Assembly (NCBI RefSeq): GCF_900104095.1
Contig: NZ_FNJO01000009.1
Span: 124,001 to 188,000 of the forward strand
DNA: 64,000 nucleotides
Reading direction: 5' to 3'
From: Ralstonia sp. 25mfcol4.1
Lineage (GTDB): Bacteria > Pseudomonadota > Gammaproteobacteria > Burkholderiales > Burkholderiaceae
Positions 19,072 to 27,689 of this stretch are shown piece by piece (the first letter of the stretch is position 1; every line of letters starts with the position of its first letter). A program made the position numbers and the translations under genes. The notes under the pieces were generated by a model, which saw nothing but the letters and a program-made list of their open reading frames with translations, was not told where the DNA came from and did not search any database.

Positions 19072-20069
19072 GATGTGGGCTCCAGTTGCTGGGTGGATGG
19101 CGCCTTGCGGGCACCGTGCAGGAAGCGCAGCAGGTCGGCCACCACGCGCTGCGGGTCTTCTTCCATCGGCACGTGGCCAAGGCCCGCATAGCGGTGCAGC
19201 GTCACGTCGGGGATACGTGCCGCGAACTCCGCGGCATGCGCGGGCGGGATCCAGCGGTCACGGTCGCCCCACAGCACCAGCGTGGGTTGACGCAGGCCGC
19301 GCAGGCGCTCGGTGTCGAGCTGGTCGAAATCGAGCTTCGGCACCATGCGGCCCACCGCTTCGCGGCTGCCTGCTGCGTAAAAGAAATCGACATAGCGGCG
19401 GAACGTGGCCTCCGGCACGCGCGCGGCATCGCCGTACACATCGCGCGTGGCCGCGCGGATGATCCACTCGGGCAGCAGCCACGGCGCCGACCAGCGCACC
19501 GCGGCGTGACGGAACAGGTCGATATAGATCGGCAGCTTCATCGGGAAGCCCGCCGCGTCGATCAGTACCAGCCGGTTCACCATGGCCGGCCGGCGCGCGG
19601 CCAGGTCCCAGGCGATCAGGCCGCCCAGCGAGTTGCCGATGAAGGTGGCGCGCGACAGGTTCAGCGCCGCCAGGAAGCCGTCGATGAAGCTGCGGTAGAC
19701 GTCGATATCCATCGTGGCGATACGGCCATGTGCGTCGCGCAGCGGCCCGGTCAGGCCGAACGGCGCCAGGTCCAGGCGAATCACCCGGAAGCGCTGGCGC
19801 AGCGCAGGCATCAGCCCTTCCCACGTGTGCAACGACGCGCCGAAGCCGTGGATCAGCACCAGCGGCTCGCCCTCCGGCACGCCTTCCTCGGTGTAGTGCA
19901 CGAGGGCGCCCATCACCTGGATCCAGCGCGAAGCGGGCAACGCGTAGCGGCGCGCCAGCGTATCGCGCGACAGGCTGACCAGCCCCACGCGGCCCTGGCC
20001 GAACCAGCGCGTGAACGTGCCCGGTGGCGACTGCAGCGCGGCCTCGCGGGACAGCGTGGCGCGCGTCAT
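19068..20069 (-). CDS. Alpha/beta hydrolase
   Basis: A 333-residue alpha/beta-fold hydrolase. The oxyanion motif HGFGASLHTW (about 74-83), nucleophile elbow GNSLGG (Ser147), acid in WGDRDRW (Asp271) and the His in GLGHVPMEE (His299) form a complete triad. It starts at ATG 20069, overlapping the SDR stop as ATGA, and its own stop overlaps the next gene. An open frame continues upstream but lies inside the SDR gene. In an operon with a Baeyer-Villiger-like monooxygenase, hydrolysis of an ester or lactone product is the obvious hypothesis. A weak N-terminal hydrophobic stretch is present but no clear signal peptide. Confidence 0.9.
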   Translation of the reverse strand: MTRATLSREAALQSPPGTFTRWFGQGRVGLVSLSRDTLARRYALPASRWIQVMGALVHYTEEGVPEGEPLVLIHGFGASLHTWEGLMPALRQRFRVIRLDLAPFGLTGPLRDAHGRIATMDIDVYRSFIDGFLAALNLSRATFIGNSLGGLIAWDLAARRPAMVNRLVLIDAAGFPMKLPIYIDLFRHAAVRWSAPWLLPEWIIRAATRDVYGDAARVPEATFRRYVDFFYAAGSREAVGRMVPKLDFDQLDTERLRGLRQPTLVLWGDRDRWIPPAHAAEFAARIPDVTLHRYAGLGHVPMEEDPQRVVADLLRFLHGARKAPSTQQLEPTS

Positions 20070-20959
20070 GCCCGCTCTCCGTCGCGCGCGGGGGCCGTGG
20101 CGGCATCCGGCACGAGCCGCTTGCGCTTGCGCCGCGTCTCGCGCACCACCAGCGACTGATAGGCGGCCGGCAGCAGGCGCGCCATCGCGTCGGCGGCCAC
20201 GGCATCGGGCCCGATCAGCACGCGACGCCTGTTGGCACGCACGCCGTCCAGGATCACGCGCGCGGCCTTGTCGGCCGTGGTGATGAAGAATTTCTCGAAC
20301 TCCTCGCGGCCCTGCTGCGCATCGCGCACCAGCAGACCATTCACGCTCGGCGATACCCGGCTGGCCCGCGCGATATTGGTCTTGATGCCGCCCGGATGAA
20401 CGGTGGTGGCCGACACGCCGCAGTCCATCAGGTCCAGCTCCTGACGCAGCGCCTCGGTGAAGCCGCGCACCGCGTACTTGCTGGCGTTGTAGGCGCCCAT
20501 GCCGGGCTGCGCGAACAGGCCGAACACGCTGGACGTATTGACCACGTGGCCTTCGCCGCTGGCCTTCAGGTGCGGCAGGAACGCCTTGGTGCCGTACACC
20601 ACGCCCCAGAAGTTGATGCCGATGATCCATTCGAGGTCGTCGTAGCTCATGCCTTCGACCGTGCTCGACAACGCCACGCCGGCGTTGTTGAAGATCAGGT
20701 TCACGCGGCCGTGGTCGCGCACCACGGTATCGGCCCAGGCATGGACGGCCGCACGATCGGCCACGTCTACCGGCGCGACCGTGGCGCGCACACCGGGCGC
20801 GGCACGCTGCACATCGGCCAGCGTCTGCGCCAGCCCGGCTTCGTTGCAGTCGGACAGCGCCACGTGGCAGCCTGCCTGCGCGAGCTGCACCGCCAGGCAG
20901 CGGCCCATGCCTGAGCCGGCGCCGGTGATCGCGGCAACCCTGTTGCGGAAATCCTTCAT
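20066..20959 (-). CDS. Short-chain dehydrogenase/reductase (SDR)
   Basis: A 297-residue classical SDR. The cofactor motif TGAGSGMG lies at 12-19, an NNAG motif at about 91-94, and the catalytic set Ser143/144, Tyr157 and Lys161 in NTSSVFG and YNASKYAV. Asp37 after the second strand (ALSDCNE) suggests NAD preference, though NADP cannot be excluded. It would interconvert an alcohol and a ketone or aldehyde. It is the second gene of the minus-strand operon, 66 bp after the flavin monooxygenase, and overlaps the next gene. The C-terminus is extended and Lys/Arg-rich (TRRKRKRLVPD), which may form a membrane-associated tail. Confidence 0.92.
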   Translation of the reverse strand: MKDFRNRVAAITGAGSGMGRCLAVQLAQAGCHVALSDCNEAGLAQTLADVQRAAPGVRATVAPVDVADRAAVHAWADTVVRDHGRVNLIFNNAGVALSSTVEGMSYDDLEWIIGINFWGVVYGTKAFLPHLKASGEGHVVNTSSVFGLFAQPGMGAYNASKYAVRGFTEALRQELDLMDCGVSATTVHPGGIKTNIARASRVSPSVNGLLVRDAQQGREEFEKFFITTADKAARVILDGVRANRRRVLIGPDAVAADAMARLLPAAYQSLVVRETRRKRKRLVPDAATAPARDGERA

Positions 20960-21025
20960 GCCTTGTCTCCTGTGGTCTTTCTGGTGTCGGATGCGTGGTG
21001 TCCTGCGGGGGTGCGCAGGCCCTTG

Positions 21026-22600
21026 TCAGGCGCGGATCGATGCCGCCGGTTCAGCCGGTTCGGTGTCCGCCAGCGGTTCGACGCTGGCGTGGCGCATGGG
21101 CCAGCGTTCGTAGTCGCTCATGCGGAACGACTGCGTGGCACGGCGGAACTGGAACGTGAAGCCCGGCCACAGCGTGGTGTTCTTGTTGCTGCGGGGGTCG
21201 ATGTACCAGCTTGCGCAGCCGCCCGCGGCCCAGATCGCGTGACCGAGCTTCTGCTGGATGCCACGATTGAACGCGGCCTGCACCGGCGGGCGCACGTCGA
21301 CGGCCTGCACGCGCTCCCGGCGCATCTGGCGCAGCGCATCGAGCACGTAGTTCACCTGCGACTCGATCATGAAGACCATCGAGCTATGACCCAGGCCCGT
21401 GTTGGGGCCGACGATCAGGAACAGGTTCGGAAAGCCGGCCACCGTGGTTCCCAGGTACGCCTCCGCACCATCGCGCCAGGCATCGAGCAGATCACGCCGG
21501 TCCCGGCCGACGATCACGCCGCGCGGCAGCGGATCGGTGGCGTGAAAGCCGGTGCCGAGGATGATCGCGTCGGCGGGCCGGCGGGTGCCGTCGCGCAACA
21601 CCACGGCGTCGGGCTCCACGTGGTCGATGCCCGTGGTCACCACATCGACGTTGCCGCGCGCCAGCGCCGGGTAGTAGTCGTTGGAGATCAGCACGCGCTT
21701 GCAGCCGATGGTGTAGTCCGGCGTCAACGTCCGGCGCAGCGCAGGGTCTCGCACCTGCTTTTTCAGATGGCGGCGTGCCACGCTTTCCACGGCCTTCATC
21801 AACTTTGGATGAATCACGAAGCCGAGCACGCGCGATTCCAGCATCCAGTACAGGCCGGTGCGCACCAGCGCCTGCGTGAAGGGCAAATGGCGAAACAGCC
21901 ATTGCTCCGCCGCCGTTACCTGACGGTCGGGCTTGGGCATGATCCATGGCGGCGTGCGCTGGTACAGGTCGAGCTGCGCCACCTGCGGCGCGATCTGCGG
22001 CACGAACTGGATGGCGCTGGCGCCGGTGCCGATCACGGCCACGCGCTTGCCGGCCAGGGGATAGTCATGGCGCCATTGCTGCGAATGGAACACGGTGCCG
22101 GCGAAGCGATCCAGCCCTGGGATATCCGGAATCAACGGCCGGCTCAGGCCACCCATGCCCGCGATCAGCACGCGGGCGCGCGCACGGCGGCCATCGCGCA
22201 TCCGCAGGCGCCAGAGCGCGGCGGGCGCGTCCCATTCGGCGTGCGCCAGTTCGTGGCCCAGCCGCAGATGCGGGCGCAGCCCGAAGCGGTCGGTGCAATG
22301 TTCCAGGTAGCGGCGAATCTCGGGCTGCGTCGAGAACATGCGCGACCAGTCGGGATTCGGTGCGAACGAGAACGAATAGAGATGCGATTGCACGTCGCAG
22401 GCGCACCCGGGATAGTGGTTGTCGCGCCAGGTGCCGCCGACTGCATCGGCCTTCTCGAAGATCAGGAAGTCATCCACGCCCGACTGCTTGAGACGGATGC
22501 CCATGCCGAGCCCGGCAAAGCCGCTGCCGATGATGGCGATGTCGCATGCCTGCTCCGCTTCGGTCGGAAGATGAGCCTGCAGGTCCAGAGGTGCATTCAT
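21026..22600 (-). CDS. FAD-dependent monooxygenase, Baeyer-Villiger / AlmA-like class B
   Basis: A 524-residue flavoprotein monooxygenase. The FAD Rossmann motif GSGFAG is at 25-30, then GTWRDNHYPGCACDV, another characteristic class B motif. The Baeyer-Villiger fingerprint FxGxxxHxxxW is present at 166-176 (FAGTVFHSQQW, followed by R instead of P/D), and the NADPH motif GTGASA at about 191. Relatives include Baeyer-Villiger enzymes, EthA and the long-chain alkane monooxygenase AlmA. It leads an operon with an SDR, an alpha/beta hydrolase and a metal-dependent hydrolase. Expected chemistry is oxygen insertion into a ketone or oxidation of a long-chain hydrophobic compound. The substrate cannot be told from the sequence. 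Confidence 0.88.
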   Translation of the reverse strand: MNAPLDLQAHLPTEAEQACDIAIIGSGFAGLGMGIRLKQSGVDDFLIFEKADAVGGTWRDNHYPGCACDVQSHLYSFSFAPNPDWSRMFSTQPEIRRYLEHCTDRFGLRPHLRLGHELAHAEWDAPAALWRLRMRDGRRARARVLIAGMGGLSRPLIPDIPGLDRFAGTVFHSQQWRHDYPLAGKRVAVIGTGASAIQFVPQIAPQVAQLDLYQRTPPWIMPKPDRQVTAAEQWLFRHLPFTQALVRTGLYWMLESRVLGFVIHPKLMKAVESVARRHLKKQVRDPALRRTLTPDYTIGCKRVLISNDYYPALARGNVDVVTTGIDHVEPDAVVLRDGTRRPADAIILGTGFHATDPLPRGVIVGRDRRDLLDAWRDGAEAYLGTTVAGFPNLFLIVGPNTGLGHSSMVFMIESQVNYVLDALRQMRRERVQAVDVRPPVQAAFNRGIQQKLGHAIWAAGGCASWYIDPRSNKNTTLWPGFTFQFRRATQSFRMSDYERWPMRHASVEPLADTEPAEPAASIRA

Positions 22601-22983
22601 GGGGCGGCTTTCCGGTGCGGGCGCGACGCGTCATGGCCGGTTAGCCATGCCTCGTCGACACCGTTGATCGTGACATTGAACGATGTCATCGTAGGCACCG
22701 AGATTTGGCCGGTCAATGCGATGGTTTGAAGAATTGCTCTATTTTTCGCCCTTTTCCAGCGTCTTTCGGGTCACATTAAACGGCGTTGACGCCAAAAGAC
22801 CCGCAGTGGGCGTGCGGCTCAGTCGTGCGTTTGAAACCCGTGCGCCAGGACGAAATATTTTCGGGGGCTTCGGCAGAATCGCAACGCCGCCACGCTCGGG
22901 ACGTACCCGGCGCTGCGGGGCCACGTCGGCGCACGCCAGCGCCGTAAGCAAAAACGCAAAAAAATCCCAATCACGGAGACACG
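22601..22983. promoter_or_regulatory. Divergent promoter region of the monooxygenase and GMC operons
   Basis: This 383-bp gap serves both divergent operons. An inverted repeat TGACAT-N6-ATGTCA lies at 22671-22688, 71 bp upstream of the monooxygenase start. A second palindrome, GGCGTTGACGCC, is at 22782-22793, flanked by CGGGTC (22767-22772) and GACCCG (22798-22803). Both are candidate operators for the nearby TetR or MerR regulators. An AT-rich tract at 22735-22760 may hold a promoter. No gene is seen. Confidence 0.5.
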
Positions 22984-23586
22984 ATGCCCGCACCTGCCCG
23001 CACGGCCGCACCGCCTGATTCGCACGAACCGCATGACGCATCGCGCCGCCTGTTCCTGAAGGTGGGCGCGGGCTTTTCGGCGGCCATCGCGTGCTCCACG
23101 CTATTGCCCGCGCTGACTGGCTGCTCGGCAGCCGACACGCCGCCGCAACCCGGCATGGCCTTTCTACGGCCCGCCGATGTCACGCTGTTCCGCGCGCTGC
23201 TGCCCGCCGTGGCTATCGACCTGCAGACGCTCGACGCCGCCGCGCGCGGCCCGCGCGTCGATGCAGCCGTGAAGAACATCGACGGCACGATTGCCGCCAT
23301 GGGCCAGAACGGCCGGCACGAACTGCGCAAACTGCTGGATCTGCTGGCGAGCGCGCCGCTGCGGTGGGCGCTGGCCGGCGTGCGGACGCCCTGGAACCAG
23401 GCCACGCCCGAACAGGTGACCGCCTTCCTGGCCCGCTGGCGCGGCAGCCGCTTCGCCACGCTGAATGCCGGGGGCGTGGTGCTGGTGAAGCTGGCCAGCG
23501 TCGCCTACTTCGTACTGCCCGATACCTGGGCGGCCAGCGGCTACCCCGGCCCCAATCCCGCGATCTACCGCGCCCTTCACAGCTGA
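22984..23586 (+). CDS. Tat-exported small subunit of a GMC-type dehydrogenase
   Basis: A 200-residue protein similar in layout to the gluconate 2-dehydrogenase subunit 3 family. A twin-arginine signal (SRRLFLKVGAGFSAA; Arg21-Arg22) and an LTGC lipobox (Cys47) point to Tat export and possible lipid anchoring. The mature part carries FLRPADVTLFRALLPAV, typical of these subunits. It lies 19 bp upstream of the GMC oxidoreductase gene, which itself lacks an export signal. In related enzymes the small subunit carries the signal and delivers the catalytic subunit to the periplasm by hitchhiking. A matching cytochrome c subunit is not present nearby. Confidence 0.8.
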   Translation: MPAPARTAAPPDSHEPHDASRRLFLKVGAGFSAAIACSTLLPALTGCSAADTPPQPGMAFLRPADVTLFRALLPAVAIDLQTLDAAARGPRVDAAVKNIDGTIAAMGQNGRHELRKLLDLLASAPLRWALAGVRTPWNQATPEQVTAFLARWRGSRFATLNAGGVVLVKLASVAYFVLPDTWAASGYPGPNPAIYRALHS

Positions 23587-23605
23587 GTTTCCAGCGGATT
23601 TCCAC

Positions 23606-25201
23606 ATGCCGATCAACGATATCTACAGCGCCGGCATCGCGTCCGGCTGGAAGGTGCTTGACGCCGCCACGTTCACCGCGCCCCGTGCATTCGAAGCCGA
23701 TGTGGTCATCGTCGGCACCGGGGCGGGCGGCGGCATCGCCGCCGAGGTGCTCAGCGACGCCGGGCTGACCGTGCTGCTGCTGGAGGAGGGCGGCCTGCAA
23801 ACGTCCGACAGCTTCCGGGACATGGACGAGGCACGCGCCTATCGCGATCTCTACCAGGAGGCCGCCGCACGCGCCACGTCAGATGGCGCGATCTCGATCC
23901 TGCAGGGCCGTGCCGTGGGCGGCAGCACCACGGTGAACTGGTCGTCCAGCTTCCGCACGCCGCCGCAGACGCTGGCGCACTGGGCCGCCGAACACGCGGT
24001 CGTAGGTCACAGCCAGGCCGACATGGCGCCCTGGTTCGCGCAGATCGAGGAACGCCTGGGCATGGCGCCATGGGCGATGGACCCGAACCCGAACAACGCG
24101 GTGCTGCGGCGCGGCTGCGAAAAGCTGGGCTGGGAATGGCACGTGATTCCGCGCAACGTGAAGGGCTGCTGGAATTCCGGCTATTGCGGGCTGGGCTGCC
24201 CGGTCAACGCCAAGCAGTCGATGCTGGTGTCGACCCTGCCGAACGCGCTGGCGCGCGGCGCCACACTGGTGCATCGGCTGCGCGTACGGACCATCGACCA
24301 CGACGGCAAGGTCGTGCGCGGGCTGACTGGCGATGCGCTGGGGCGGGACGGCTACACCCCGACCGGCGTCAGTGTCAGCGTACGGGCCCGGTACGTGATC
24401 GCCGCGGGCGGAGCCATCAACACGCCGGCGCTGCTGCTGCGTTCGCGTGTTCCCGATCCGCATGACAGGATCGGGCAGCGCACAATTATTCATCCGGTGA
24501 ATTTGAGCATCGCAGAAATGCCGGAGAAAATCGATCCATATCATGGCGCGCCGCAGTCGGTGGCTTCGGACCATTTCCAGTGGCGTGACGGCGCAACCGG
24601 CCCGATGGGGTACAAGCTGGAAGTGCCGCCGATGTTTCCGGGCATCAGCGCCGGGGTGTTCAATGGCATGGGACAGACGCTGCAGCGCGAGATGGCTGCG
24701 TTGCCCCATACCAACGCCATGCTGGCCCTGCTGCGCGATGGCTTTGTGCCCGACAGCCCGGGCGGACGCGTAAAAATTGCAGACGACGGCAGCCCCATCC
24801 TGGACTACGAAGTGAGCGACTACGTATGGGATGGCGTCCGGCGCGCGTACCTGAGCATGGCCGAAGCCCAGTTCGCGGCCGGCGCCCTTCGCGTACGGCC
24901 GGCCCACCTCGACGGCAATTACTACACGACGTGGGCGCAGGCGCGCGATGCCATCGGCCAGCTGCCGCTGAAGAAATTCCGCGTGCTGCTGTTCAGCGCC
25001 CACCTGATGGGCGGCTGCGCGATGAGCGAAGACCCTGCGCGCGGTGTGGTGAACAGCGCGGGCCGCCATCATCATCTGCAGAATCTGTACGTGTTCGATG
25101 GCTCGGCATTTCCGACAAGCATCGGGGCCAATCCCCAGTTGTCAGTCTTCGCATTGACGGCGCAGAATGCCTCAGTGTTGCGCAAGACCATCATGACGTG
25201 A
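23606..25201 (+). CDS. GMC family oxidoreductase, catalytic subunit
   Basis: A 531-residue FAD-dependent alcohol dehydrogenase of the glucose-methanol-choline family. FAD binding is shown by VVIVGTGAGGGIAAEVLSDAG with LLLEEGG, and by GRAVGGSTTVNW. The C-terminal catalytic region has FSAHLMGGCAMS and DGSAFPTSIGANPQLSVFALT. A Cys-rich loop CWNSGYCGLGC (Cys188, 194, 198) resembles that of membrane-linked dehydrogenases that carry a [3Fe-4S] cluster. With the Tat subunit upstream it probably works in the periplasm, oxidising an alcohol and passing electrons to the respiratory chain. Substrate is unknown; long-chain or terpenoid alcohols are reasonable given the neighbours. Confidence 0.9.
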   Translation: MPINDIYSAGIASGWKVLDAATFTAPRAFEADVVIVGTGAGGGIAAEVLSDAGLTVLLLEEGGLQTSDSFRDMDEARAYRDLYQEAAARATSDGAISILQGRAVGGSTTVNWSSSFRTPPQTLAHWAAEHAVVGHSQADMAPWFAQIEERLGMAPWAMDPNPNNAVLRRGCEKLGWEWHVIPRNVKGCWNSGYCGLGCPVNAKQSMLVSTLPNALARGATLVHRLRVRTIDHDGKVVRGLTGDALGRDGYTPTGVSVSVRARYVIAAGGAINTPALLLRSRVPDPHDRIGQRTIIHPVNLSIAEMPEKIDPYHGAPQSVASDHFQWRDGATGPMGYKLEVPPMFPGISAGVFNGMGQTLQREMAALPHTNAMLALLRDGFVPDSPGGRVKIADDGSPILDYEVSDYVWDGVRRAYLSMAEAQFAAGALRVRPAHLDGNYYTTWAQARDAIGQLPLKKFRVLLFSAHLMGGCAMSEDPARGVVNSAGRHHHLQNLYVFDGSAFPTSIGANPQLSVFALTAQNASVLRKTIMT

Positions 25202-25414
25202 CCGGATTCCTGCCAGGCAACGCGGTGCGTGGCGGGGACTTGCAATTTAGAGCATGTCTTCGAAAAATGGTCTTGTGAAACGCTCGGGGCGCTGGATAGG
25301 CTCCCTACAACCGTTTGAAGCATCCGTATGCCAACAGAGCAAGGAGCGGACGGTTGTGGATTTGTAGTTTTTTTTGCAGGGGTCCACAGCGGTTTTTCAG
25401 CGAGAGACGCCCCC

Positions 25415-26356
25415 ATGAAGACCGGGAAAACCACGGCAGGAGATACCAAGGCTCGCATCCTCGATGCGACCGAGAAGTTGTTCATTGAGGTTGGCTATGA
25501 AGCGACTTCGCTCAGGCAGGTAACGTCCCGAGCGATCGTCAATCTGGCCGCCGTCAACTATCACTTCCGCAGCAAGGAAATCATGATGCAGTCGGTGCTG
25601 AGCCGCCGGCTGGATCCGCTCAACACGCGGCGGCTGGCGTTGCTGGATGCCTGCGAGGCACGCTGGCCCGGCAACGCCATCCGCTGCGAACATGTGATGG
25701 GCGCCCTGTTCGTGCCCGCGCTGCAGATGGCGCGCGAGCCCGATATCGGCGGCCCGTCGTTCCTGCGCCTGCTCGGGCGCGTGTATTCCGATACCTCACC
25801 GTTCATCCAGTCCTGGCTGATGGGGCATTACGCACCCGTGTTCGGACGCTTCTTCGAAGCGTTTGCGCGCGCGCTGCCCGACGTGCCGCGGCAGGAGCTT
25901 GGCTGGCGCCTGCATTTCGCCCTCAAGGCGCTGGCGGGTGTGCTGGCCGGCGACGAACTCGGCAACCTGATGCCCGCGTTCACGCAAGGCAAGCGGATGA
26001 GCGATGCGCAGGTGCTGGCGCAACTGACGTCGATGGTGGTGGCCGCCCTCAAGGCGCCGTCGCCGGCGGTGCAGGAGCTTGGCGCGCTGCAGGAGGTATT
26101 CGAGATCGGCGAGGCGCAGCACGCCGACGAGCAGGCCAGCATCGCGGCGATGGCCGCCACGGCCGAAAGCGAGGCCCAGGAGCTTGCCGCCGCCACGGCT
26201 GCCGCAATGGGCCGCGCCCGACGCAGCGCGCGGGCCGCGCGCAGTGAGGCCGCAACGCGTCCGCCCACCGCCAGCATGGCGGTACGCCGCGAGCATTGCG
26301 CCACCTTCCCCAGCAATCCGCTCGACGACTGGATGCGTACCCGCCCCAGGACATAG
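25415..26356 (+). CDS. TetR family regulator, PsrA-like, with long C-terminal extension
   Basis: A 313-residue TetR-type regulator. The DNA-binding domain KARILDATEKLFIEVGYEATSLRQVTSRA and VNLAAVNYHFRSKEIMMQSVLSRRLDPLN closely follows the pattern of the fatty-acid-responsive regulator PsrA. The ligand domain ends near residue 215. An unusual ~95-residue Ala/Glu/Arg-rich tail follows, predicted helical or disordered and absent from ordinary TetR proteins. ATG 25415 is chosen because the frame upstream (to 25328) has no conserved sequence. It lies between the GMC operon and the DUF1571/DUF2957/OmpW genes, all on one strand, so it is the likely local regulator, possibly with an acyl ligand. Confidence 0.88.
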   Translation: MKTGKTTAGDTKARILDATEKLFIEVGYEATSLRQVTSRAIVNLAAVNYHFRSKEIMMQSVLSRRLDPLNTRRLALLDACEARWPGNAIRCEHVMGALFVPALQMAREPDIGGPSFLRLLGRVYSDTSPFIQSWLMGHYAPVFGRFFEAFARALPDVPRQELGWRLHFALKALAGVLAGDELGNLMPAFTQGKRMSDAQVLAQLTSMVVAALKAPSPAVQELGALQEVFEIGEAQHADEQASIAAMAATAESEAQELAAATAAAMGRARRSARAARSEAATRPPTASMAVRREHCATFPSNPLDDWMRTRPRT

Positions 26357-26576
26357 CGGCACGCCGCCGCGGTCTCCACCGGGACCGCGGCGCGCGCTGC
26401 GGCGAGCCGCGACGGTAACCGTCGCCTTTACCACCGACCTGTCGATCCGCCACGCCCACCGCGAGGCGTGACCCGCTGCGCGCCGCGGTTCCGGTGCGCA
26501 TCCAGCCTGCCGTGTTCCGCACGGCCGGACGGGCCCCGTCTTGCCTGAAAAAAGCAAAACACACTGGAGACTCGCA

Positions 26577-27473
26577 ATGAAGCAGATGTTCGTGATCGCC
26601 GCGTTCGGCGGCATCCTCGGATTCGTCGCCACGCCGCCCGGCAGCCTGTTAGAAGCCCACGCGCAGGGTGCGCCGGCCGCGCAATCCGCGCGGACGCCCA
26701 CGCCCTACGACGGCCTGCCCACATCGCAACAGACCGCGCTGCTCGCCAAGCAGATTGCCAGCGGTGAACTGGCGGCGATGTCCGATGCCCAGGTGCTGGC
26801 CGTGTTCGACGCCCTGCAGCCCGAGGCGCTGCTGACGTGGGCGCGGCAGGAAATCAACCGCTATCCCGAGTACGAATACTGGATGACGCGCCAGGAACGC
26901 CTTAACGGCCAGTGGCAGGACAAGCCCGCGCGCATGATGATCCGCTACCGCCATCTGCCGCGCCAGCTCTATGCGAAATGGCTGCCCAACGGGGCGCAGG
27001 CCGGCCAGGAAATCATCTACGACGAGACCCGGCGCAAGGATGAGATGTACGGCCACCTGGGCGGCATCATGGGTTTCACGTCGATCTGGACGGCCATCGA
27101 CGGCACGCTGGCGAAATCGCAATCGAACCATACCGTGCGCGACCTGGGCTTCCAGTTCGTGCTGTCGATGCTGGAGCGCGACGCCAAGACGCTGCGCGCC
27201 GCGGGCCTGTCGGAGAAGTACACACGCACGGAGATCGTGCAGGAGCAGGGCACGCGCATGGTGGCGCTGACCTGGGACCTGCCCGAAGGCGCGCCCAGGT
27301 ATTACGCCAAGAAGGTGCAGCTGATGTTCGACCTCAAGCATCCATGGCCGCGTATGGAAACGGCATGGGACACCGACGGCAACATGGTCGAGAAGATCGT
27401 CTTCGAAAAGGCCGTGAAGAAGACCTTCGATGCCTCGGCATTCGACCCCGCCAACAGCGAATACAAGTTCTGA
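26577..27473 (+). CDS. Secreted DUF1571 family protein
   Basis: A 298-residue exported protein of the DUF1571 type. The N-terminus MKQMFVIAAFGGILGFVATPPGSLLEAHAQ is a signal peptide with an AHAQ cleavage region. The family pattern is visible: EYEYWMTRQERLNGQWQDKPARMMIRYRHLPRQLYAKWLPNG, then GQEIIYDETRRKDEMYGHLGG. DUF1571 proteins are structurally related to lipoprotein-localisation-type (LolA-like) beta-sheet folds in some annotations, but I cannot confirm that here. An ACTGGAGA ribosome-binding site precedes the ATG. It is transcribed with the downstream lipoproteins and OmpW, suggesting a periplasmic role in handling a hydrophobic compound. Confidence 0.75.
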   Translation: MKQMFVIAAFGGILGFVATPPGSLLEAHAQGAPAAQSARTPTPYDGLPTSQQTALLAKQIASGELAAMSDAQVLAVFDALQPEALLTWARQEINRYPEYEYWMTRQERLNGQWQDKPARMMIRYRHLPRQLYAKWLPNGAQAGQEIIYDETRRKDEMYGHLGGIMGFTSIWTAIDGTLAKSQSNHTVRDLGFQFVLSMLERDAKTLRAAGLSEKYTRTEIVQEQGTRMVALTWDLPEGAPRYYAKKVQLMFDLKHPWPRMETAWDTDGNMVEKIVFEKAVKKTFDASAFDPANSEYKF

Positions 27474-27689
27474 TACCGCCGCCACCCCCGTTTGAATATG
27501 CGCACATCGGGCCGCGCACGCGGTTTGAACAACGGCGCGAGGCGCTTGGCGGACAACGGCAGACGGCGCAGCGGCAATGTTTGGAACATGCGCTCTATTG
27601 CGCGCAGGCGCTTGAAACGCGAGATTCCGACCACCGTGCGACACCTCGGCCACTGCCGGTGCGCCCGTCATAAGAACGAGGAGACCACC

